5,730 bases of DNA from Phycisphaerae bacterium (GTDB lineage: Bacteria > Planctomycetota > Phycisphaerae > UBA1845 > Fen-1342), in contig JAGVEP010000192.1 of NCBI GenBank assembly GCA_020058145.1, positions 1 through 5,730 on the forward strand, written 5' to 3'. Made by a program: the position numbers and the translations under genes. The notes under the pieces are model-generated. The model was given only the letters and a program-made list of their open reading frames with translations. It did no database searches and was not told where the DNA came from. Shown piece after piece: positions 1-5,730 of this stretch. Numbering within the stretch: the stretch's first letter is position 1; the number at the start of each line of letters is the position of its first letter.

Positions 1-2175
1 ATCGACCAGTTCTGCATCGACCTGACCGCCAAGGCGCAGGCCGGAAAGATCGATCCGGTTTTCGGCCGTGACCCCGAAATCCGCCAGATGATCGACATCC
101 TCGGCCGGCGGCGCAAGAACAACCCCATTATCGTCGGTGAGCCCGGCACGGGGAAAACCGCCATCGTCGAGGGGCTCGCGCTGCGGATCGTGCAGGGCGA
201 CGTGCCGCCCTTCCTGCGCGGCGTCAAACTGGCGACGCTCGACCTCGCTCTGCTCTCGGCCGGCGCGGGCGTCAAGGGCGAGTTCGAGAACCGCCTCAAG
301 AACGTGATTCGCGAGATCAAGGACAGCGCCCAGCCGATGATTACGCTCATCGACGAGGCGCACATGATGATCGGCGCCGGCGCCGGGGCGGGCGGCGGCG
401 ACGCGTCCAATCTGCTCAAGCCGGCGCTCGCCCGCGGCGAGCTCCGCACCGTCGCCGCGACCACCTGGGCCGAATACAAGAAGTACTTCGAGAAGGACGC
501 CGCGCTCGAACGCCGTTTTCAGCTGGTCCGCTGCAATGAGCCGTCGATCACGGACACGATCGTCATGGTCCGCGGGCTCAAGGACAAGTACGAGCAGCAC
601 CACAAGGTCATCGTGCTCGACGAGGCCGTGGTGGCCGCCGCCGAACTCGCCAAGCGCTACATCAATGGGCGGTTCCTGCCCGATTCGGCGGTGGATTTGC
701 TCGACACGGCCGCGGCTCGCGTAGCCGTCGGCCTGACAACCCGCCCCGCGTCGCTCGAGGACATCGATCGCCAGCTCACGAACCTCGACACGGCCGTTGG
801 CGCGCTGGAGCGCGATCGGGCGGCCGGCCTGGCCATCGACGAAAAGGCCCTGGCCGAGATGGAGAAGGCCAAGGTCGAGCTGCTGACGCGGCGCGAGCAA
901 ACCGCGCAACACTGGCAGACCGAACTGGCCGCTGTAAACCACATCCGCGACCTGCGCGCCAAGTTACAGGGCCCCGACAGCCCCGACGCCATTGCGCGGC
1001 GTGAGGAAGCCGCCAGTGCCAAGGCCGCGCCAGGTGCCGCAGCCCAGCCCGAGGCCGCGGCCCCGCCGGAAGCGATGGATGAAGGCGAGTTACGGCGGCA
1101 GATCGACGCAGGCATCAAGGAACTTCAGCGGCTGCAGGGTGACGATCCGCTCGTACACCCGCAGGTGGACGCCAGCGCGATTTCCGCCGTGCTCGCCGAC
1201 TGGACGGGCATCCCGGTCGGGAAGGTCGTGCGCGACCAGATCACCGCGATTCTGCAGATGGAAGACCGGCTGCGCGGCCGCGTCGTGGGGCAGGACCACG
1301 CGCTCAAGATCGTCGCCGAGAAGCTGCGGGCCTCCCGCGCGGGCATCGGCAACCCAGCCCAACCGATGGGCGTGTTCCTCTGCGTCGGACCCAGCGGTAC
1401 CGGCAAGACCGAACTCGCGCTTTCCGTCGCGGACCTGCTGTTCGGCGGCGAACGTTTCCTCACGTCGATCAACATGTCCGAATTCATGGAAAAGCACACG
1501 GTTTCGCAGCTCAAGGGCTCGCCGCCGGGGTACGTCGGCTATGGCGAAGGCGGCGTGCTGACCGAAGCCGTCCGCCAGAATCCGTATTCCGTGGTGTTGC
1601 TGGACGAAGTGGAGAAAGCGCACCCCGATGTGATGAACCTGTTCTACCAGGTGTTTGACAAGGGCAATCTCGCCGATGGCGAGGGGCGGGTGATTGACTT
1701 CAAGAACACCGTGATCTTCCTGACCAGCAACCTGGGCACGGACGTGATCCAGCAACTGTGCGAGTCCGGCGAGGAGGTCAGCCCCGAGGACCTCAAGCAG
1801 GGCGTTTACCCGCATCTGCGCGAGCACTTCAAGCCCGCGCTGGTCGCGCGCATGACCGTTATTCCGTTCCTCACGCTGAAGGAAGACGTCCTGCGGAACA
1901 TCGCGCGGCTGAAGGTCGGCAAGCTGGCCAAGCGCCTTGCCGCCGCACACAAGATCACGTTCAAAGTCGATGAGGCCGTCTACGCGACCATCGCCTCGCG
2001 CTGTCAGCAGGTTGACCTGGGCGCCCGGCAGATTGATCACCAGATTGACCAGGCCGTGCTGCCGATTCTGTCCCGGCGGTTGCTGGAGCAGATGGCGGCC
2101 GACAAGGTTCCGGCCGGGATCACGATGGGCGTCGACGACGCCGGTGAGTACGTGTATGAGTTTACGGGCGCCTAG
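1..2175 (+). CDS. clpV: TssH/ClpV, T6SS AAA+ sheath-recycling ATPase (5' truncated by window edge)
   Basis: Seen: the frame is open from base 1 to the TAG at 2173-2175, giving 724 residues with no start in the window; a methionine at 88 is internal, because conserved ClpV sequence precedes it. Two AAA+ modules are present. AAA1 has Walker A GEPGTGKT (residues 46-53 of the fragment), Walker B IDEAH (117-121) and the arginine pair after FEKDAALE (171-172). A charged, probably coiled-coil middle region follows (about 245-325), then an Ala/Pro-rich linker (337-358). AAA2 has Walker A GPSGTGKT (463-470), pore loop GYVG (510-513), Walker B with D535-E536, sensor-1 Asn577, a finger-type Arg in ALVARM (617) and sensor-2 Arg in GARQID (676). 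Family knowledge: ClpV extracts and unfolds contracted TssB/TssC sheath in the cytoplasm so that it can be rebuilt. ClpV is favoured over ClpB by LLDTAAARVA (233-242), where ClpB has an LIDEA-type motif, by the GAGAG segment after Walker B, and by the vgrG neighbour. All key ATPase residues are intact. Family members are about 850-900 residues, so the missing part should be the N-terminal domain that binds TssC. Confidence 0.96.
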   Translation: MDQFCIDLTAKAQAGKIDPVFGRDPEIRQMIDILGRRRKNNPIIVGEPGTGKTAIVEGLALRIVQGDVPPFLRGVKLATLDLALLSAGAGVKGEFENRLKNVIREIKDSAQPMITLIDEAHMMIGAGAGAGGGDASNLLKPALARGELRTVAATTWAEYKKYFEKDAALERRFQLVRCNEPSITDTIVMVRGLKDKYEQHHKVIVLDEAVVAAAELAKRYINGRFLPDSAVDLLDTAAARVAVGLTTRPASLEDIDRQLTNLDTAVGALERDRAAGLAIDEKALAEMEKAKVELLTRREQTAQHWQTELAAVNHIRDLRAKLQGPDSPDAIARREEAASAKAAPGAAAQPEAAAPPEAMDEGELRRQIDAGIKELQRLQGDDPLVHPQVDASAISAVLADWTGIPVGKVVRDQITAILQMEDRLRGRVVGQDHALKIVAEKLRASRAGIGNPAQPMGVFLCVGPSGTGKTELALSVADLLFGGERFLTSINMSEFMEKHTVSQLKGSPPGYVGYGEGGVLTEAVRQNPYSVVLLDEVEKAHPDVMNLFYQVFDKGNLADGEGRVIDFKNTVIFLTSNLGTDVIQQLCESGEEVSPEDLKQGVYPHLREHFKPALVARMTVIPFLTLKEDVLRNIARLKVGKLAKRLAAAHKITFKVDEAVYATIASRCQQVDLGARQIDHQIDQAVLPILSRRLLEQMAADKVPAGITMGVDDAGEYVYEFTGA

Positions 2176-2200
2176 CCGCAAATTCGCAGCGCAGCTCGAA

Positions 2201-2222
2201 GCCCCGCGTGCCCGCACGGGGC
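2201..2222 (+). other. GC-rich hairpin between clpV and vgrG
   Basis: The segment can fold as GCCC pairing with GGGC at its ends and an inner CGTG/CACG stem around a four-base CCCG loop, with a two-base bulge (CG) on the left arm. An alternative is a simple 6-bp stem GCCCCG/CGGGGC with a 10-base loop. It begins 25 bases after the clpV stop and ends 13 bases before the vgrG Shine-Dalgarno. No T-tract follows, so it is not a standard intrinsic terminator. It could slow transcription, protect an mRNA end or tune the clpV:vgrG ratio. In DNA this GC-rich, such a hairpin may also arise by chance. Confidence 0.35.
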
Positions 2223-2235
2223 TGCCTTCGTGGCC

Positions 2236-2240
2236 AAGGA
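2236..2240 (+). promoter_or_regulatory. Ribosome binding site of vgrG
   Basis: AAGGA lies 9 bases before the ATG at 2250. It decides the start: an in-frame GTG at 2208 would add 14 residues (beginning PARGCLRGQG) unlike any VgrG start, has no Shine-Dalgarno before it, and sits inside the hairpin. Confidence 0.8.
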
Positions 2241-2249
2241 CATAACGCC

Positions 2250-4883
2250 ATGCCTATCGTGCGAGATCTCAGCAAGGCCCAGATCGCCTTTCAGGTGTCC
2301 GGCCAGCCGCTCGACAAGTTCGACGTGGTTCGGTACCGCGGCAGCGAGGGGCTGTGCCAGCTCTACCGGTTTGAAATCGACCTCGTGGCCGACGGTGGTG
2401 CGCTTCCGCTAGCCGACCTCGTCGGCAAGACGGCGACCCTGAGCGTGAACACCGACACCGGTGAGCGCTGGTTCCACGGCATTGTCGGGCGCGCCGAAAT
2501 CACCGGCGAGGCCGTCGGGCAGACCTACTATCGCGCCGAGCTCGTGCCGAACGTCTGGCTGCTCAACCACCGCTACCATTCGCGGATTTTTCAGGGCAAG
2601 ACGACCAAGGAGATCATCTCCGCCGTACTCACCGAGGGCGGAATCGCCTCCGACCACGTCAAGTTCATGCTGGAAGGGAGCTACACGGCCCGCGAATACT
2701 GCGTTCAGTACCGCGAGACGGACTACAACTTCATTACACGCCTGATGGAGGAAGAGGGCATCTGGTGGTGTTTTGAGCACTCGAAAGAATCCCATGTGCT
2801 CATCATTGCCGACTCCGCCTCGGCTTACGCCCCCATCCCCGACGATGCAAAGCTCATCTTCCGTCCTCCGAGCGGCCTGCTGCCAAACGCCGATCACGTG
2901 TTCCGCTTCCGCATCGCCGAGGCCGTGCGGCCTGGCGCCGTGATACTCAACGACTACAGCTTTGAGAACCCGGCGCTCAAGCTGGAAGCCAAGGACGACG
3001 CCGGCCGCGACGAGACGCTCGAGTTTTGCGATTTCCCCGGCGAGTTTGCCGAGCAGGACCGCGGCACGGCGCTCGCGAAGCTCCGCAAAGAGGAGTTCCA
3101 GGCCACACGCGTTCACGCCGCCGGCCAGAGCAACTGCAAGCGGATCGCACCGGGCCGCACGTTCGAGCTCGACGAGCACACGATCTCGACGCTCAACGGC
3201 AACTACCTTGTGGTGTCCGTGACGCACGAAGGCAAGCAGGCCGTGACGCACACCACCACCGGTTCCAGCGACCGCGGCAGCGTGCTCGACGCACGCCTGC
3301 ACCAATCGCTGCTCCAGGCGCGGACGAACGACAACCAGGCCGTGCGCGACCTGGCGGAATCGCTGCTCCAGATTGTGGATCGGCTCCGCGCCGGTGACCC
3401 GACCGCCCGCCGGGCCCTGGCGGGTTGGCTTTACCACGCCGGCCAGGTCGCCCGCGAACTGCCCAACGTGGCCGTGGTTTCCGGCGGCAGTCCGACCGCG
3501 TGGCTTTCGATTCCCAACCTGATCGAGGATGTGGCGCGCTCGAGCGTGGTCGATTACGACGCGCCCATCTACCAGAACAGCTTCGACTGCATTCCGGCGA
3601 CAGTGACGTATCGCCCGCCGCGCGTGACCCCCTGGCCCGCCATGCGCGGCACGCAGACGGCCCGCGTCGTCGGCCCGTCGGGCGAGGAAATTCACACCGA
3701 CAAATACGGTCGCGTCCGCGTCCAATTCGACTGGGACCGCCAGGGCAACGAAGGCGGTCAGCCCAAGTTGTTCGGCGCGGACTCGTCGTGCTGGATTCGC
3801 GTGTGCCAGGGCATGGCCGGCGGCGCCTATGGCATGATGTTCATCCCACGCGTCGGCCAAGAGGTGATTGTCGACTTTCTTGAAGGCGACCCGGACAAGC
3901 CGATCGTCATCGGCCGCGTTTACAACGCCGATCTCATGCCCCCGTATGAGCTGCCCAAGGAGAAGACTAAGAGCGTCATTAAAACGCACAGCAGCAAGGG
4001 CGGCGGCGGCTGCAACGAAATCCGCTTTGAGGACCTGAAGGACAAGGAACAGCTTTTCATCCAGGCGCAGCGGCAGATGGACACGCGGGTCAAGGCCGAC
4101 CATTTCCATACGGTCGGCGGCAGCTACCATCTAATCGTTGGCGGTGACGATAAAGGGGAGTACCGCGAGCAGGTTGAGAAGGCCAAGCACGTCCACGTGA
4201 AGGGCGAGGTGCGGACGTGGACCGAAGGGGATGAATCGCGCCAGGTGGATGGCAAGGTCTCGGTCAAGATCAAGGGCACCTGCTCGACCGATATCAGCAG
4301 CGACGTGGTGGACAAGTTCGGCGCCAACCACAAGCACGAGGTCACGCAGACCTACGCCTGCAAGGCCATGAGCATCAAGCTGGAGGCCTCGATGGGCATC
4401 GAGCTGAAGTGCGGCGGCAGCAGCATCGTGCTGACGCCGGCCGCGATCTTCATCGTGGGCGGGCCGCTGGTGAACATCAACAGCGGCTCGGGTCCGCCGG
4501 TGGCGCCGGTCACGGCCGGGGCCACCGCGCCGCAGCAGGCGGAAGACCCCAGCGCGGCCGACCAGTCCAAGCCGGGCAAGGACGTGACCTACACCGGCGG
4601 CGAGGAGTTGAAGCCAGCCGAGGGCCAGGCCGAGGTCGCCGGCCACGAATGGAAAGAGGAAGAGGCCAAGGAAAAGGAAACGACCTGGATCGACATCGAG
4701 CTGGTGGACGAGGAGGGCCAGCCGGTGCCGGGTGCGGCGTATCGCGTGACCGACTCGCAGGGCAAGGTCAAGGAGGGCACGCTGGATGCCAACGGGCATG
4801 CACACGTGACCGGGATCAGTCCCGGCGAAGCCCAGATCACCTTCCCGAATCTCGACCAGACCGCCTGGCAGCGCACCGCGTAA
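2250..4883 (+). CDS. vgrG: VgrG/TssI, T6SS tip-spike protein with central insertion and C-terminal TTR-like domain
   Basis: Seen: 877 residues, ATG at 2250 to TAA at 4881-4883. The gp27-like part (about 1-330) includes RIFQGKTTKEII and the family signature REYCVQYRETD (148-158). About 331-440 is an insertion rich in predicted helix. The spike resumes at YQNSFDCIPATVTYRPPR (from 441). The gp5-type OB fold follows (about 454-566), with HTDKYGRVRVQFDWD and CWIRVCQGMAGGAYG (from 514), then SSKGGGGCNEIRFED and a beta-rich needle ending in GGPLVNINSGSGPP (about 738-750). A Pro/Ala then Glu/Lys-rich linker (about 751-811) leads to a transthyretin-like domain from W813 (IDIELVDEEGQPVPGAAYRV, TLDANGHAHV) to the C-terminus. 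Family knowledge: VgrG trimers cap the Hcp tube, carry PAAR proteins and effectors, and pierce the target membrane; TTR-type extensions of VgrG can dock effectors. There is no signal peptide, as expected for a protein loaded from the cytoplasm. No enzymatic C-terminal domain is recognised, so it is probably a carrier rather than an evolved toxin VgrG. Its position just after clpV supports it as a core-locus VgrG. Confidence 0.97.
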   Translation: MPIVRDLSKAQIAFQVSGQPLDKFDVVRYRGSEGLCQLYRFEIDLVADGGALPLADLVGKTATLSVNTDTGERWFHGIVGRAEITGEAVGQTYYRAELVPNVWLLNHRYHSRIFQGKTTKEIISAVLTEGGIASDHVKFMLEGSYTAREYCVQYRETDYNFITRLMEEEGIWWCFEHSKESHVLIIADSASAYAPIPDDAKLIFRPPSGLLPNADHVFRFRIAEAVRPGAVILNDYSFENPALKLEAKDDAGRDETLEFCDFPGEFAEQDRGTALAKLRKEEFQATRVHAAGQSNCKRIAPGRTFELDEHTISTLNGNYLVVSVTHEGKQAVTHTTTGSSDRGSVLDARLHQSLLQARTNDNQAVRDLAESLLQIVDRLRAGDPTARRALAGWLYHAGQVARELPNVAVVSGGSPTAWLSIPNLIEDVARSSVVDYDAPIYQNSFDCIPATVTYRPPRVTPWPAMRGTQTARVVGPSGEEIHTDKYGRVRVQFDWDRQGNEGGQPKLFGADSSCWIRVCQGMAGGAYGMMFIPRVGQEVIVDFLEGDPDKPIVIGRVYNADLMPPYELPKEKTKSVIKTHSSKGGGGCNEIRFEDLKDKEQLFIQAQRQMDTRVKADHFHTVGGSYHLIVGGDDKGEYREQVEKAKHVHVKGEVRTWTEGDESRQVDGKVSVKIKGTCSTDISSDVVDKFGANHKHEVTQTYACKAMSIKLEASMGIELKCGGSSIVLTPAAIFIVGGPLVNINSGSGPPVAPVTAGATAPQQAEDPSAADQSKPGKDVTYTGGEELKPAEGQAEVAGHEWKEEEAKEKETTWIDIELVDEEGQPVPGAAYRVTDSQGKVKEGTLDANGHAHVTGISPGEAQITFPNLDQTAWQRTA
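3304..3371 (+). repeat. Short in-frame direct repeat inside the vgrG insertion
   Basis: The 14-base word AATCGCTGCTCCAG occurs exactly at 3304-3317 and again at 3358-3371. The copies are 54 bases (18 codons) apart and in frame, and each encodes the core SLLQ (VgrG residues 353-356 and 371-374). No proline lies between them. In a continuous alpha-helix, 18 residues make five full turns, so both motifs would lie on the same face. This may be a relic of a small internal duplication or convergent codon choice; only two copies are visible. Confidence 0.45.
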
Positions 4884-4909
4884 CGCCGTCGGCCGAGTCA
4901 CAGGGTAGC

Positions 4910-4914
4910 AGGAG
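4910..4914 (+). promoter_or_regulatory. Ribosome binding site of the LysM-like gene
   Basis: AGGAG lies 6 bases before the ATG at 4921. It supports that start over the ATG at 4917, which is only two bases after the motif and opens a six-codon frame ending in TGA. The 37-base gap between the vgrG stop and this gene holds nothing else I can recognise, neither hairpin nor promoter, which suggests coupling to vgrG transcription. Confidence 0.75.
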
Positions 4915-4920
4915 CAATGG

Positions 4921-5730
4921 ATGTCGAACGGAACTGAGCCAGTCGTTTATGAGGCTGCGGGAGGCGAGACGCTCTGCCACGTGGCCGCCTGGTACGGCTT
5001 TCCAGACTGCCGCAAGCTGCGCGACGCCAACGCCCCGCTGGCCCAGCGGGAGTACCTGGTCCGCGGTGACCGCGTGATCATTCCGCCCCGCGTGGAAGGG
5101 GAGGACGGCGGGCCGGACCGCTCCAACAACCGCTTCATGTGTCCCAACATCCCGCCACCGGCCATTTACTTCATCAAGGAGCACGGCGCCGGATACCCGA
5201 CGCCCACGCCGGCGCGGGGCACGACCGGCTACGATCCCCATTATCCGCGCAGCGATCCGGCGGTGGCGGAGCTGAACGTCACCAATTACCACGTCGAAAA
5301 AACCGGCGACGGCTCGCAGGCCTTCGCCGGCCCGACGGATTACCGCAAGGACAATCCCTCCACGGACGATCCCGACCATTTCAAGGTGCAGGTGTACGAC
5401 AACAAGGCCCCCCAGGGCGAAAACGAGTTGAAAGTGACGCTCTACGCCATGCGTCCGGCGTACACGGCCCGGATGATCGACGCGGCCAACTCCATGGATA
5501 CGCCCAGCGGTTATCGCTATCCCCCCGACAGCGAGGCCGACCGCAAGCAGGAAATAACTTGCAAACGCGTGGGCGACACGAATTACTTCCGTTCGCCGTA
5601 CCTGCGCCTGGTGACCACCGAGTCCGATCGCACCGCTCGCCGGCAGCAGACGCTGCTGGTGTCGGATTATTACCAGCGCCCCGGCGGGGGCGGGGGACTG
5701 AGCACAGGCGCGGCCGTGGGGATCGGGGCG
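4921..5730 (+). CDS. LysM-like domain protein, putative VgrG-associated adaptor or effector precursor (3' truncated by window edge)
   Basis: Seen: ATG at 4921 with a good ribosome binding site; the frame stays open to the last base, giving 270 residues and no stop. Residues 8-57 look like one LysM-type module: GETL at 15-18, a hydrophobic helix with WYGF, DANAP (35-39) in the place of the LysM asparagine motif, and GDRVIIPPR (49-57). A proline-rich stretch follows (about 75-113). Residues about 117-250 are unrecognised, with alternating hydrophobic strands (ELNVTNYHVE, HFKVQVYDN, ELKVTLYAMRP, QEITCKRVG, YFRSPYLRLVTTE, QTLLVSDYY), suggesting a beta-sandwich-like or other all-beta fold. The window ends in a glycine-rich stretch, PGGGGG (254-259), then small residues STGAAVGIGA. 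No signal peptide or clear membrane helix is seen, so export by the T6SS would fit. Family knowledge: LysM-type modules bind peptidoglycan sugars or act as structural adaptors, and LysM proteins are found next to vgrG. Inference: the glycine tract is a linker to a further C-terminal domain, possibly a toxin, beyond the window. The gene is certain as a coding frame; the effector role is not. Confidence 0.75.
   Translation, partial: MSNGTEPVVYEAAGGETLCHVAAWYGFPDCRKLRDANAPLAQREYLVRGDRVIIPPRVEGEDGGPDRSNNRFMCPNIPPPAIYFIKEHGAGYPTPTPARGTTGYDPHYPRSDPAVAELNVTNYHVEKTGDGSQAFAGPTDYRKDNPSTDDPDHFKVQVYDNKAPQGENELKVTLYAMRPAYTARMIDAANSMDTPSGYRYPPDSEADRKQEITCKRVGDTNYFRSPYLRLVTTESDRTARRQQTLLVSDYYQRPGGGGGLSTGAAVGIGA

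Noticed and set aside
88..90. ATG at 88 as the clpV start
   Set aside because: Conserved ClpB/ClpV residues (KIDPVFGRDPEIRQ) precede it in frame, and the N-terminal domain would be missing. The gene begins before the window.
1090..2217. Open frame of 375 codons on the minus strand opposite clpV
   Set aside because: It is antisense to conserved AAA2 motifs and has no recognisable protein motif. It is a by-product of the GC-rich third-position pattern.
2201..2222. Hairpin read as an intrinsic terminator of clpV
   Set aside because: No run of T follows the stem, and vgrG starts within 30 bases in the same direction.
2208..2249. Upstream GTG start for vgrG
   Set aside because: It has no Shine-Dalgarno, and the 14 added residues do not resemble a VgrG start. 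The ATG at 2250 has AAGGA at good spacing and begins the recognisable protein.
2409..4130. Long open frame of 573 codons on the minus strand opposite vgrG
   Set aside because: It lies wholly antisense to a clear VgrG. Its translation is Val/Ala/Gly/Arg/His-rich with no recognisable domain, as expected from codon bias in GC-rich DNA.
4131..4901. Minus-strand frame of 256 codons opposite the 3' end of vgrG
   Set aside because: Its composition is of the shadow type (repeated LDAH, GRR and similar), and it overlaps the needle and TTR coding region that is clearly real.
4917..4937. ATG at 4917 as the start of the third gene
   Set aside because: That frame stops after six codons at a TGA (4935-4937). 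The ATG at 4921 opens the long frame and is better spaced from AGGAG.
4921..5730. Assigning the third gene as a PAAR protein or a named toxin
   Set aside because: No PAAR repeat pattern and no catalytic motif of a known toxin family is visible in the 270 residues present.

Overview
This is a GC-rich window, by eye roughly 65% G+C, that is densely coding on the + strand. It is a piece of a type VI secretion system (T6SS) locus, which implies a diderm (Gram-negative) bacterium. The exact group cannot be fixed from the sequence. High GC and a vgrG followed by a cytoplasmic LysM-type protein would fit Planctomycetota, Myxococcota or related environmental lineages, but that is a guess.

Layout: (1) bases 1-2175 hold the 3' four-fifths or so of tssH/clpV, the AAA+ unfoldase that recycles the contracted T6SS sheath; its N-terminal domain lies before the window. 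(2) A 74-base gap carries a GC-rich hairpin and a good ribosome binding site. (3) Bases 2250-4883 hold a complete vgrG/tssI, the tip-spike protein. It has two additions to the core VgrG fold: a ~110-residue, largely helical insertion between the gp27-like and gp5-like parts, and a C-terminal acidic linker plus transthyretin-like (TTR) domain. (4) A 37-base gap with an AGGAG site leads to (5) a gene starting at 4921 that runs off the right edge. It encodes an N-terminal LysM-like domain, an unrecognised beta-rich region, and a glycine-rich linker at the very end of the window.

How the genes fit together: ClpV powers re-use of the sheath, VgrG forms the membrane-puncturing tip, and the third protein is placed and built like a VgrG-associated cargo, adaptor or effector precursor. 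The VgrG TTR domain is a plausible docking site for it. No PAAR protein, recognisable toxin domain or immunity gene is visible; any of these may lie downstream. All three genes are on one strand with short gaps and no convincing terminator between them, so co-transcription is likely. I saw no tRNA, rRNA, CRISPR array, insertion sequence or phage integration site. No stretch longer than 300 bases lacks a gene.
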